In this document: piece after piece, positions 46,048 to 54,077 of the stretch
Position numbering within the stretch: the first letter of the stretch is position 1
Layout: each line of letters starts with the position of its first letter
Source of the DNA: an uncultured Gammaproteobacteria bacterium
GTDB taxonomy: Bacteria > Pseudomonadota > Gammaproteobacteria > Arenicellales > CAJQKF01
DNA: 54,077 nt
Direction of reading: 5' to 3'
Assembly: GCA_905478855.1 (NCBI GenBank)
Contig: CAJQKF010000051.1
Location: forward strand, 1 to 54,077
Position numbers and translations under genes: made by a program
Notes under the pieces: model-generated
Told to the model about the DNA's origin: nothing
The model's input: only the letters and a program-made list of their open reading frames with translations
Database searches by the model: none

Positions 46048-46833
46048 AAACTCATTCGGGTTAATGGATGTTCTCTTCTTATCCGAACTTAGAACCGTCA
46101 GTTGGTTATTCCTTAATTCAACTATTCCTGGTTCATCGAACCAGTCACTGAGAACAATCCTGATAGCCGCCTTTTTTTCGATTTCTAAATAATGTACTGC
46201 GGGCCGATGTGTATGGCCATGTATCATTAGTTGGCAGCTATGGTTCTGCATGGATTTTACTACCGCATTTTGGTTTACGTCCATAATGTCCATTGATTTT
46301 TTGCGTTTATTTTCTTCGCTTTGTTGCCTTGCGGTATGTGCAATTGCTAATCGTTGTTCAATGCTTTTCGAGAGCACCTGTTTCTGCCATTCTTTAGTCC
46401 TCATCTGAGCGCGGGTTAACATGTGTTCGTGGTCGTCCGTGCACAAAGCGTCTCCGTGGGCTAGTAGAATCGGAATGTCGCCATAATGAAGTATCGTTGG
46501 GTCAGGGATAAGAGACGCTCTGATTCTTCGACAAAAATCTGTACCGAGCAAAAAATCTCGATTACCGTGCATTATTAATAATTCCGTTTTATTGTCACTT
46601 GAAAACCGAGCGAGTAACTGCTCGTATTGGAGTAATCCACATTGCTCGCTGGCGTCATCACCAATCCAGTATTCGAATAGATCTCCTAGAATGAATAAGT
46701 AATCCAGTTTGAGTGCCCAATGCTCAAGAGCGTGTTTCAATCGACTACCAATTTCCTTATCAGAAGAACTGAGGTGCAGATCTGATATGAAACCGACCGA
46801 TTGCATCTGACTGATGTGAATTTTATTATGCAT
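46033..46833 (-). CDS. lpxH: UDP-2,3-diacylglucosamine diphosphatase
   Basis: A 266-residue calcineurin-like phosphoesterase that cleaves UDP-2,3-diacylglucosamine to lipid X in lipid A synthesis. The metal-binding motifs are FISDLHLSSSD, ILGDLFEYWIGDDA, MHGNRDFLLG, LAHGDALCTDDHEH and IHGHTHRPAVH. ATG 46833 is used; an internal ATG at 46806 (MQSVGFISDLHL) is equally compatible with the family start, and neither has a strong ribosome-binding site. It is convergent with purF. In Pseudomonas metZ lies here instead. Confidence 0.94.
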   Translation of the reverse strand: MHNKIHISQMQSVGFISDLHLSSSDKEIGSRLKHALEHWALKLDYLFILGDLFEYWIGDDASEQCGLLQYEQLLARFSSDNKTELLIMHGNRDFLLGTDFCRRIRASLIPDPTILHYGDIPILLAHGDALCTDDHEHMLTRAQMRTKEWQKQVLSKSIEQRLAIAHTARQQSEENKRKKSMDIMDVNQNAVVKSMQNHSCQLMIHGHTHRPAVHYLEIEKKAAIRIVLSDWFDEPGIVELRNNQLTVLSSDKKRTSINPNEFKAPR

Positions 46834-46958
46834 GTTTTTATAAAAGGGGTTCTGGGTTGGTAATTCTGATGTTATCGGTAGATAACGGAATTTTCATCAA
46901 TTGTGCTAATTTCATCTCGATTTTTTAGTTACTGTCACTAAAATAGTCTACCAAGTAA

Positions 46959-46988
46959 TTTACCTCAAGGGTTGATGACGTTTATACT
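46959..46988 (+). promoter_or_regulatory. possible ilvI promoter
   Basis: TTTACC (46959–46964) and TATACT (46983–46988) are separated by 18 bases, matching the sigma-70 consensus at 4/6 and 5/6. Transcription would begin near 46995, leaving a leader of about 54 bases with no obvious attenuator or leader peptide rich in branched-chain residues. Confidence 0.4.
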
Positions 46989-47048
46989 ATAACGTTCGAC
47001 TCGGTCCGCTTTCCAGGGCCACTTATTCTAATTAAACTGAGGTGAACT

Positions 47049-48788
47049 GTGGAACTCACTGGTGCTGATATACTAGTGCGCTGTTTACAGGATGAAGGTA
47101 TTGATTATATCTTTGGTTATCCTGGCGGTGCGGCATTACATATTTATGATGCAATCTATAAGCAGGATGTGGTTAAACACGTGCTAGTTCGTCATGAGCA
47201 GGGCGCAACCCATGCGGCTGATGGTTATGCGCGTGCCACGGGTAAACCCGGTGTGGTGCTTGTAACCAGCGGACCCGGCGTTACTAATACCGTCACTGGA
47301 ATTGCGACAGCTTATATGGATTCGATCCCTATGGTGGTGCTGTCTGCTCAAGTTCCCACTTCCGTAATAGGTGACGACGCATTCCAAGAGGTCGACGCAA
47401 TAGGAATTACTCGACCTTGCGTCAAACATAACTTTTTAGTTAAGGATGTTAAGGACCTAGCAGCTACGATAAAAAAAGCCTTTTTTATCGCGAGTACGGG
47501 TAGACCGGGTCCAGTGTTAGTCGATGTGCCGAAAGATATTACGGCAAACTTATGCGAATATAATTATCCTGAAAGTGTTGAAATGCGCTCTTATGCCCCG
47601 GTGCAGAAAGGACATCCTAAACAAATTGGTCGAGCGGCTAAATTGTTGATGGAAGCGCGAAAGCCGATCATTTATTCCGGTGGCGGAATTGTAATGGGCA
47701 AGGCTGAGAAGGAGTTAACTGAGTTAGTTCACTACCTTGGCTATCCTTGTACTAATACGTTAATGGGGTTAGGTGGCTTTCCTGCAGAGGATCCCCAGTT
47801 TATCGGCATGTTAGGTATGCATGGAACCTACGAAGCCAATATGGCAATGCATGATTGTGATGTAATGCTTGCTGTTGGTGCTAGGTTTGATGACAGGATA
47901 ACGGGAGATATAGCAAAATTTGCACCCAACGCCCGAATCATTCACATAGATATTGATCCAGCTTCAATAGGCAAGGTGGTTCCTGTCGAGGTTCCTCTTG
48001 TGGGAGGAGCGGCGCCGGTGTTGAGAGATTTGCTGGCATCGCTTAAATCGTTGGGATCTAAACCAGACGTGGGAAAAACGGCTGATTGGTGGAAGGAAAT
48101 CAACGAATGGCGTTCACTCAAATCGTTTGAGTTTGATCGCACAAGGAGCGATGTTATTAAGCCGCAATTTGTAGTCGAAAAACTATACGAATTAACCAAT
48201 GGCGAAGCCTATGTTACGTCTGACGTTGGGCAGCACCAAATGTGGGCTGCACAACACTATAAATTTTCGAAGCCTTTACGTTGGATCAACTCCGGTGGAC
48301 TAGGGACCATGGGATTTGGTTTGCCGGCAGCTATTGGTGTCAAGTTTGCTCACCCTGATGCTGATGTCGCCTGCATCACAGGCGAGGCTAGTATTCTCAT
48401 GTGTATTCAAGAACTGGCTACTTGTAAACAATACGACATACCGGTGAATATAATAAATCTGAATAATCGTTATTTAGGTATGGTCCGTCAGTGGCAGGAG
48501 TTCTTTTACGAGCGCCGATATTCTCAGTCTTACATGAATGCTTTACCGGATTTTGTTAAGATGGCAGAGAGCTATGGCCATAAAGGCATCCAAATTCATG
48601 ATCCAGCAGATGTTGAGGGTGCACTTAAGGAAGCGATAGATGATAAGAGCAGTCTATATTTTCTGGATTTTATTACCGATCAGGCGGAAAACGTTTATCC
48701 AATGATTGCAGGTGGTAAGGGACATCATGAAATGGTTCTAAAACCGGAAGCGAACGCAGAGATGATTACCAAAAGGGAGTTGGCTTAG
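47049..48788 (+). CDS. ilvI: acetolactate synthase large subunit
   Basis: A 579-residue thiamine-diphosphate enzyme for branched-chain amino-acid synthesis. MELTGADILVRCLQDEGIDY, FGYPGGAALHIYDAIY, RHEQGATHAADGYARATGKP (the active-site Glu) and SDVGQHQMWAAQHY are typical, and NLNNRYLGMVRQWQEFFY completes the ThDP/FAD region. Start GTG 47049 has a strong GAGGTGA ribosome-binding site. The neighbouring ilvH makes this ilvIH (the IlvB/IlvI paralogue is set by context). Confidence 0.95.
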   Translation: MELTGADILVRCLQDEGIDYIFGYPGGAALHIYDAIYKQDVVKHVLVRHEQGATHAADGYARATGKPGVVLVTSGPGVTNTVTGIATAYMDSIPMVVLSAQVPTSVIGDDAFQEVDAIGITRPCVKHNFLVKDVKDLAATIKKAFFIASTGRPGPVLVDVPKDITANLCEYNYPESVEMRSYAPVQKGHPKQIGRAAKLLMEARKPIIYSGGGIVMGKAEKELTELVHYLGYPCTNTLMGLGGFPAEDPQFIGMLGMHGTYEANMAMHDCDVMLAVGARFDDRITGDIAKFAPNARIIHIDIDPASIGKVVPVEVPLVGGAAPVLRDLLASLKSLGSKPDVGKTADWWKEINEWRSLKSFEFDRTRSDVIKPQFVVEKLYELTNGEAYVTSDVGQHQMWAAQHYKFSKPLRWINSGGLGTMGFGLPAAIGVKFAHPDADVACITGEASILMCIQELATCKQYDIPVNIINLNNRYLGMVRQWQEFFYERRYSQSYMNALPDFVKMAESYGHKGIQIHDPADVEGALKEAIDDKSSLYFLDFITDQAENVYPMIAGGKGHHEMVLKPEANAEMITKRELA

Positions 48789-48790
48789 CA

Positions 48791-49282
48791 ATGCGAAGAA
48801 TTCTATCAATTTTGCTTGAAAATGAGTCAGGCGCGTTATCTCGAGTTTCGGGTCTCTTCTCAGCTCGTGGGTATAATATTGAGTCGTTAACTGTTGCACC
48901 TACCGAGGACAATACGTTATCCCGAATGACAATTGTCACATCAGGGTCTGAAAAAGTAATTGAGCAGATAACTAAACAGCTAAATAAGTTAGTTGATGTT
49001 GTGAAATTAATGGATCTAACTGACGGCGCTCATATTGAGCGCGAATTACTGTTAGTTAAGGCCGTTGCCAAAGATGATCGCCGAGAGGAGGTTAAACGAT
49101 TGGTGGATATTTTTCGTGGCCGAATTATCGATGTAACCAGCGATACTTATACCGTTGAATTAACTGGCAACGGTGAAAAAATAGATGCGTTTATCGTGGC
49201 GCTTTCTGTGACGGAAATAGTGGAAGTTGTGCGTTCGGGGGTTTCTGGAATCGCGCGTGGTAATCGTGCGCTGAAATTGTAG
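48791..49282 (+). CDS. ilvH: acetolactate synthase small regulatory subunit
   Basis: A 163-residue ACT-domain subunit that activates the catalytic subunit and confers valine inhibition. The start MRRILSILLENESGALSRVS, GLFSARGYNIESLTVAPTED and the C-terminal ERELLLVKAVAKDD and GVSGIARGNRALKL are all present. It begins two bases after ilvI. ilvC, which normally follows, is absent. Confidence 0.96.
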   Translation: MRRILSILLENESGALSRVSGLFSARGYNIESLTVAPTEDNTLSRMTIVTSGSEKVIEQITKQLNKLVDVVKLMDLTDGAHIERELLLVKAVAKDDRREEVKRLVDIFRGRIIDVTSDTYTVELTGNGEKIDAFIVALSVTEIVEVVRSGVSGIARGNRALKL

Positions 49283-49314
49283 TGGAAAGAGTATTACTTA
49301 ATGATAATTAGATT

Positions 49315-49965
49315 ATGAGTCATCCTTTAATAGCACGCGAAGGGTGGCTATTTATCCTTATTGCACTGGGTGTTGCAATTGTAGCTTCATTCACCATCGG
49401 GTGGATGGGTAGTATTGCATGTTGGATCGTTTTTCTATTCGTATTGCAGTTTTTCCGCGACCCTAAGCGAACCGTTCCTTCAATAGAATTTGCTATCGTG
49501 TCTCCAGCTCATGGCAAAGTAGTGGCAATTGACGAGGTTGAGGACCCTTATCTTAAGCGACCTGCGCGACGTGTTAGTGTTTTCATGAACGTGTTTTCGA
49601 TTCATTCAAATCGTGCACCCGTAGGCGGTGTCGTTATGAAGCGCTGGTATTATCCAGGTCGATTCTTCAATGCGGCGCTGGATAAGGCGTCAACGCAAAA
49701 TGAGCGTAACGCAATTTGGATTAGAACGGCGCAGGGGCTGGATGTTGTAAGTGTGCAAATTGCGGGTTTGATCGCCCGGCGAATACTCTGTTATGTTGAT
49801 CGAGGTGATCCGATCACCGGCGGCGAGCGATACGGGTTCATACGATTTGGTTCTCGAGTTGACGTATACTTACCTATGGAAGCAGAAATTAAGGTGCAGT
49901 TAGGACAATGGGTTCAAGCTGCGAGTGATGTAATAGCTATTTTGGAACCACCGAGGGACGCATGA
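49315..49965 (+). CDS. psd: phosphatidylserine decarboxylase, short (PSD-A/type II) form
   Basis: A 216-residue self-cleaving pyruvoyl enzyme producing phosphatidylethanolamine. SPAHGKVVAIDEVEDPYL, SVFMNVFSIHSNRAPVGGVV and FFNAALDKASTQNERNA are family motifs. The cleavage site is RFGSRVDVYLP, where Gly-Ser processing yields the pyruvoyl group. The short form is common in beta- and alphaproteobacteria, unlike the 320-residue E. coli type. An N-terminal hydrophobic segment (about 10–45) anchors it. It overlaps pssA by four bases. Confidence 0.92.
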   Translation: MSHPLIAREGWLFILIALGVAIVASFTIGWMGSIACWIVFLFVLQFFRDPKRTVPSIEFAIVSPAHGKVVAIDEVEDPYLKRPARRVSVFMNVFSIHSNRAPVGGVVMKRWYYPGRFFNAALDKASTQNERNAIWIRTAQGLDVVSVQIAGLIARRILCYVDRGDPITGGERYGFIRFGSRVDVYLPMEAEIKVQLGQWVQAASDVIAILEPPRDA

Positions 49966-50759
49966 ACGCCGACTCAGAAAAATCCGGTATGAGTAATCTA
50001 CGAAAAGGCATATTCATTTTACCCAGCCTTGTGACAACCGGTAGTTTATTCGTTGCGTTCTACGCTATCGTTCAAGCTACTCAAGGTCGTTTTGAGATCG
50101 CCGCTGCCTGCATTTTTGCGTGCATGGTTTTGGATGGACTGGATGGACGAATTGCACGATGGACAAATACATCAAGTTATTTTGGCAAGGAATATGACTC
50201 TTTGGTTGATGTTATTGCTTTTGGCTTAACCCCAGCCTTAGTTATATTTGAATGGATTTTATCTTCATATGGGAAGCCTGGTTGGCTAACTTCGTTTCTT
50301 TTCGTTGCGTGTACTGCGCTTAGACTGGCGCGCTTTAATTCTGTAGAGGTTAAGGATAAAAGTTATTTTCAAGGACTACCGTGCCCTGCAGCAGCTGCAT
50401 TTCTCGCCGGTTGGATCTGGGTTGTTGAAGGTTATGGACTTTCCAGTCCACTAACGGCTACGGTTTCTATCGTTTTTACTGTGGCATCTGCACTGGCTAT
50501 GGTGAGTAACATCCCGTTTATGAGTTTCAAAGATTTTGATCCAAAAAACCGCATTCCATTTTTTGCTTTGATCCTTATCGTAGTGCCGTTTGTGTTGATA
50601 TCTTTCGACCCGCCTTTAGTATTATTTGTATTGTTCGCTGTATATTTCCTATCAGGGCCAATCGTATGGGTAAGACGGCGCCAACTAAAGAAAAGTAATG
50701 TTTCAACAAAGGCCACTACCGATATAGATGACAATGATAAAAACTCACGAAGTAATTAG
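49962..50759 (+). CDS. pssA: CDP-diacylglycerol–serine O-phosphatidyltransferase
   Basis: A 265-residue integral-membrane CDP-alcohol phosphotransferase making phosphatidylserine. The catalytic motif DGxxARx(8)GxxxDxxxD reads DGRIARWTNTSSYFGKEYDS followed by LVD. About six to eight hydrophobic segments follow. The overlap with psd places consecutive phosphatidylethanolamine steps in one operon: PssA makes the lipid that Psd decarboxylates. The C-terminal 25 residues are charged and cytoplasmic. Confidence 0.94.
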   Translation: MNADSEKSGMSNLRKGIFILPSLVTTGSLFVAFYAIVQATQGRFEIAAACIFACMVLDGLDGRIARWTNTSSYFGKEYDSLVDVIAFGLTPALVIFEWILSSYGKPGWLTSFLFVACTALRLARFNSVEVKDKSYFQGLPCPAAAAFLAGWIWVVEGYGLSSPLTATVSIVFTVASALAMVSNIPFMSFKDFDPKNRIPFFALILIVVPFVLISFDPPLVLFVLFAVYFLSGPIVWVRRRQLKKSNVSTKATTDIDDNDKNSRSN

Positions 50760-50889
50760 TGAGTTAGTGCTAAGTCGTTTGTTATTGTTTTAATGAAGAT
50801 TATCTTTTTACTGTCGAATTATTTGGTAAACATTGATGACGCATCGCGCCTAAAGTTACGTAGTCAGATATACCCTGAGTGAACAACTT

Positions 50890-51549
50890 ATGCATAAGAT
50901 ACAAATGCTAAAGGAAATGGGTATCGATGTCTGGATAGAGAAAGGTGATTCATTAGCGGTCGAAGCGGGCGGGATGCAAATAACGGATTCACTTTCCTCA
51001 CTAACTGAAAAGATGCATGAATGTAAATTGTGCAGTTTTTATCAGCGCAGAAAGCAGGCGATTTTTGGCCACGGTTTGGAATTTGAACCGCAGGTGCTTG
51101 TAGTAGGCGAGCGACCTAGTTTTGAAGATAATGATCGAGGTGAACTTTTTACGAGGTCTCGTGGATCACTATTAAATTCCATGTTGAATTCGATAGGAAT
51201 TAATCAACAGAGTTGTTACTTTGCAAATTTGATAAAGTGCTATCCAGGTGACGACGCTAAATCAATCGCTAGAGGAATTCATGAATGTATACCCTATCTA
51301 TATGGCCAAATTGAATTGATTCAGCCACAGTTCATTCTTTTTCTAGGGCATGATGCTGCAGACCCTTTTTTGAAGTCAAAAGATTTAGAGCGTAAATTAC
51401 AAAGCGATGTGTACTACTATCGTCAGAAAATTCCTGTGATCATTACTGAATCACTTGATAGTTTGTTCGCATCGCCCCAACAAAAGCGCGACGCGTGGCG
51501 AGATTTACAGCTACTACGGGGTATTATGGATGATGTATCCCGGCATTGA
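50890..51549 (+). CDS. family 4-type uracil-DNA glycosylase-like protein (degenerate motifs)
   Basis: A 219-residue protein with the architecture of [4Fe-4S] family 4 uracil-DNA glycosylases. The paired Cys in MHECKLCSFYQRRKQAIFGH, the Cys of IKCYPGD and that of HECIPYL are positioned to bind the cluster. The first catalytic motif (usually GEAPGxxED) reads GERPSFEDNDRGELF. The second (usually HPxxL) is replaced by ESLDSL, so the expected His is lost. Such divergence suggests altered or absent glycosylase activity. The 3' end overlaps rimI. It could assist a DNA-repair or tRNA-modification neighbour, but no partner is evident. Confidence 0.75.
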   Translation: MHKIQMLKEMGIDVWIEKGDSLAVEAGGMQITDSLSSLTEKMHECKLCSFYQRRKQAIFGHGLEFEPQVLVVGERPSFEDNDRGELFTRSRGSLLNSMLNSIGINQQSCYFANLIKCYPGDDAKSIARGIHECIPYLYGQIELIQPQFILFLGHDAADPFLKSKDLERKLQSDVYYYRQKIPVIITESLDSLFASPQQKRDAWRDLQLLRGIMDDVSRH

Positions 51550-52012
51550 GTTTCCACCAAAACGAGGCGAAATAAATATTCGACTCATGAACTCTGTTGA
51601 TTTAGATGCAGTAACAGCTATAGAGCGTGACTCATCACCATCACCGTGGAATCGAAGTTTGTTTGCAGGTTGTCTAAGTGCATCATATTTTTGTTTGGTA
51701 GCAATTGCGGACAATAAGGTGATTGCTTTCGGAATTTCAAGTCTTGTGATTGATGAAGGGACAATTGTCAATATTGGCGTAGAGGTCGCTTATCAAGGTT
51801 ACGGCTGCGGAAATAAAGTGCTCCGCCGGTTGCTAGAAAATCTTGCAAATGAGAACGCGAGTAAAGTCTATCTCGAAGTTCGGGTTAGCAACCAAACGGC
51901 GATTCGTCTATATCGTCGAGTTGGTTTTACTCAAACAGGAGTCCGAAAAGACTACTATTCTTTAGGTCATACTCGGGAAGATGCTGTTTTGATGGAAAAA
52001 AAATTCCTTTAA
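51530..52012 (+). CDS. rimI: ribosomal-protein S18-alanine N-acetyltransferase RimI-like
   Basis: A GNAT acetyltransferase of 160 residues from ATG 51530. The acetyl-CoA loop is EVAYQGYGCGNKVLRRLLEN (Q/RxxGxG/A), and YLEVRVSNQTAIRLYRRVGF is the RimI-like region that binds the substrate N-terminus. Start 51530 overlaps the upstream gene by 20 bases and has a GGGG stretch upstream; a longer frame from 51455 would add 25 unconserved residues. The usual neighbour tsaB is not in view. Confidence 0.85.
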   Translation: MMYPGIEFPPKRGEINIRLMNSVDLDAVTAIERDSSPSPWNRSLFAGCLSASYFCLVAIADNKVIAFGISSLVIDEGTIVNIGVEVAYQGYGCGNKVLRRLLENLANENASKVYLEVRVSNQTAIRLYRRVGFTQTGVRKDYYSLGHTREDAVLMEKKFL

Positions 52013-52021
52013 AAGATTGAT

Positions 52022-53332
52022 TTATCGTATGAGAAGTTTTTGACCTAGTGTCAATATGCTATTTAAATTCATATTATTCCATTTTGCAAGTTCAGTCTGT
52101 TTGACTTGAAAGCGCTTAGCTAACTGGCTGAGAGTATCACCAGATTTTATCGTATATGTTCGATTTTTCTTAATTTTTATCCCAGAATCAGTCAAAACTA
52201 TTGATTGACCTGGTTGCAGCGACTCTTTAAGTCCCGGGTTTTTTTGTAAAATACTGCTTATTGTTGTTTTATTCCTGCGAGCTATGCTCCATAACGAGTC
52301 GCCTTTTTTTACAATATACGCCGAAGTATTATTATTTTGTCTATGTTCGACGATGTGCTCTGAGTGATCTTTTATAAAGTGTCGAAATCGATTGTCGCAG
52401 GTTTCGGGTATACGCACAATTTGACGCCCGGGTGGTGCGCCTGCCCGCTGATGAGCGGCATTTAAAATTTTAATTGTTGTTTGGTCGATGTTACATGTTT
52501 TGGCAATGGCCTTATGTGAAACACCGTTTACGACCGGCACGGTTACAAAATTCCGTTGCGTCGGTACGGTAGGTAAAACAACACCATAGTGCTCAGGGTT
52601 TCTGATAATGTTTCTTACTGCAATTAGTTTTGGTACGAAATGTCGTGTTTCGGTAATCAGAGCAAGATCTTTATAGTGACCACTACCGCCGGAGTTAATG
52701 TTTTCGGCGATTTGGCGTTTGATCCGGCCCTGACCTGAATTATAGGCTGCCAGTGTTAGCATCCAATCTCCATTGAAAATCTCATTGAGCTCACTAAGAT
52801 AAGTTAATGCTGCTTTGGTTGATTTTTCAATATCTCGTCGTTCGTCAATCCATTGATTTTGGTTGAGTCCGTAATGTTTACCGGTGTTTTTAATCAATTG
52901 CCAAAGACCTTGTGCGTTTTGTCGAGATCTAACGGAGGGGTCGTAGCCACTTTCGATCACTGGCAAAAGAGCTATTTCTGCAGGGAATCCTATTTTTGTT
53001 ATTTCGTTGAAAATCCAGGGGATACTCCACTCGGCTTTAGTAAGAATCTTTGGAAGTGCCGTCGGATGAGTTCGATACCAATTTTCATACTTAGTGACTA
53101 AATTGCTTTGATAGTTTGGCAATTCGAAATTGCGTTTTATCTGGTTTAGAAGATCTGCTTTTTCAATGCCCTTCATTGTAACGACGGGGCTGAGTTGACT
53201 CTCGGTTTCACGCTCGCCCGATTGTGGTATAACACCATCGGTAGGTAGCATTGTTGCGCAACCACCTATTGCAAGAAATGAGGTGAGTGCAGCAGCTTTA
53301 AGATAGTTGTTTGTCGGTAGTGAGTTTGTCAT
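52022..53332 (-). CDS. mltD: membrane-bound lytic transglycosylase D
   Basis: A 436-residue outer-membrane lipoprotein that cleaves peptidoglycan glycan strands. The signal ends at a lipobox AIGGC (Cys25). The SLT domain carries the catalytic Glu in LPVIESGYDPSVRSRQNAQG, then LTLAAYNSGQGRIKRQIAEN. Two LysM domains follow at the C-terminus: SAYIVKKGDSLWSIARRN (about 340–385) and YTIKSGDTLSQLAKRFQ (about 392–436). It is divergent from the methyltransferase gene; the gloB gene usually found between mltD and that methyltransferase is absent. Confidence 0.95.
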   Translation of the reverse strand: MTNSLPTNNYLKAAALTSFLAIGGCATMLPTDGVIPQSGERETESQLSPVVTMKGIEKADLLNQIKRNFELPNYQSNLVTKYENWYRTHPTALPKILTKAEWSIPWIFNEITKIGFPAEIALLPVIESGYDPSVRSRQNAQGLWQLIKNTGKHYGLNQNQWIDERRDIEKSTKAALTYLSELNEIFNGDWMLTLAAYNSGQGRIKRQIAENINSGGSGHYKDLALITETRHFVPKLIAVRNIIRNPEHYGVVLPTVPTQRNFVTVPVVNGVSHKAIAKTCNIDQTTIKILNAAHQRAGAPPGRQIVRIPETCDNRFRHFIKDHSEHIVEHRQNNNTSAYIVKKGDSLWSIARRNKTTISSILQKNPGLKESLQPGQSIVLTDSGIKIKKNRTYTIKSGDTLSQLAKRFQVKQTELAKWNNMNLNSILTLGQKLLIR

Positions 53333-53442
53333 GGCGCGCGCATGTTAGCATGCTGTAAACCATGTTCAAAACTGTTGTTAAAAAGGCATCTAAGGATTGG
53401 TGCTGTTATCGAGTGAAATTTTGTTTTTATTAGGTGAATTAT

Positions 53443-54077
53443 TTGCATTCTAAGAAAATCGATTACATGTCCGAGTTTGATATTTGGCTGGATACAGACA
53501 TGGGTAAGGTGCTTCTTGCTGTGGAAAGTCAAAAGATCGAACAATTGCTCCCCGGCCGATATTTTAAGAATGTCGTGCAATTCGGAATGCCGGCCTATTC
53601 AATTATGGATAACGTAACGGCAAAAAGTCGATCCACTGTGGATTTTTCAACTAGACGCGGGGCTAACGTATCGGTTGTAAGCGATTTCAAGTCACTCCCC
53701 TTTGGTGCTCACAGTGTTGATTTGGCGATATTGCCTCACAGTCTAGATTATGTTGAAAATCCTCATAATTTCTTGCGCGAATTAACTCAAATTATGGTTC
53801 CAGATGGCACAGTCTTATTAACTGGTTTTCAACCATTTAGTTTGTGGGGAATATCTAAGGCTATGCATGTATTGCGCCCTAAGTCACCCTGGGCTGGTAG
53901 GTTCTTGACAACCGGACGGGTGCAAGATTGGTTATCGTTAATGGGGTATCGTATCCAAGCTGGCGGCATGACTATGTATCGTCCACCAATAGCTCGTAGG
54001 GAGATATTTCGAAAATTGGAATTCTTAGAGTCTGCTGGAGACCGTTTATACATACTCTCGTATTGTTCGCGTGTGAG
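53443..54077 (+). CDS. SAM-dependent methyltransferase (3' end outside window)
   Basis: A partial methyltransferase of the type 11 family that usually lies beside gloB and rnhA. The portion present includes WLDTDMGKVLLAVESQKI near the start, LAILPHSLDYVENPHNFLRE and PDGTVLLTGFQPFSLWG, and ends in YILSYCSRV at the window edge. TTG 53443, with AGGTGA five bases upstream (53432–53437), is chosen; GTG 53434 and ATG 53467 are in-frame alternatives. Substrate unknown. Confidence 0.85.
   Translation, partial: MHSKKIDYMSEFDIWLDTDMGKVLLAVESQKIEQLLPGRYFKNVVQFGMPAYSIMDNVTAKSRSTVDFSTRRGANVSVVSDFKSLPFGAHSVDLAILPHSLDYVENPHNFLRELTQIMVPDGTVLLTGFQPFSLWGISKAMHVLRPKSPWAGRFLTTGRVQDWLSLMGYRIQAGGMTMYRPPIARREIFRKLEFLESAGDRLYILSYCSRV

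Noticed and set aside
1..54077. tRNA, rRNA, CRISPR, prophage or insertion sequence
   Set aside because: Read for cloverleaf-like segments, repeat-spacer periodicity, transposase and integrase motifs on both strands; none convincing. A covariance-model search was not possible.

Overview
This looks like about 54 kb of chromosome from a gammaproteobacterium with moderate GC (mid-40s per cent, judged by eye). The evidence is the conserved gene order leuCDB–fimV–truA–trpF–accD–folC–SPOR/dedD–cvpA–purF, minCDE, a metG/apbC divergent pair with dcd, lpxH, mltD and fimV. No rRNA, tRNA, insertion sequence, phage or CRISPR array was seen. The genus cannot be named from the sequence alone. Housekeeping blocks alternate with accessory catabolic and stress genes.

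Region 1 (1–8.7 kb): a LysR regulator with an agmatinase-family ureohydrolase; a 27-residue membrane microprotein with a DUF1127 protein; gamma-glutamyltransferase; the minCDE division-site operon; an RDD membrane protein; and pyruvate kinase, which appears to start at CTG. A pair of DnaA-box-like sites lies between the last two.

Region 2 (8.8–22.5 kb, accessory): AEC transporter, MDR oxidoreductase, atypical SDR and amidase run as one plus-strand cluster. Next come a decayed polytopic membrane protein gene, two MFS transporters, an aromatic-amino-acid-decarboxylase-like enzyme, a CoA-transferase/racemase, an AlkX/YcaQ-type DNA glycosylase and a hydroxyacid-oxoacid transhydrogenase.

Region 3 (22.5–26.1 kb): a bufferin-type RiPP operon on the minus strand, with BufA precursor (four Cys), BufB multinuclear iron oxidase, BufC partner, DoxX and, downstream, the arsenosugar radical-SAM enzyme ArsS. 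A perfect 52-bp palindrome lies within the first codons of bufB, and two dyads lie in the bufA upstream region. This is the most unusual locus in the window.

Region 4 (26.2–36.1 kb): metG–rnfB-like–nth on the minus strand, ending in a clear intrinsic terminator; then apbC, dcd, aroC and leuCDB on the plus strand. Region 5 (36.5–46.0 kb): fimV, then truA–trpF–accD–folC–SPOR–cvpA–purF. The usual asd gene is absent between leuB and fimV. Region 6 (46.0–54.1 kb): lpxH; ilvI–ilvH–psd–pssA (ilvC absent); a uracil-DNA-glycosylase-like gene overlapping rimI; mltD; and a truncated methyltransferase gene at the right edge.

The housekeeping parts cover branched-chain amino acids (leuCDB, ilvIH), aromatic amino acids (aroC, trpF), purines (purF), phosphatidylethanolamine (psd, pssA), lipid A (lpxH), fatty acids (accD), folate (folC), division (minCDE, SPOR) and DNA repair (nth, YcaQ, UDG-like). 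The buf operon is most plausibly a copper or thiophilic-metal defence module.
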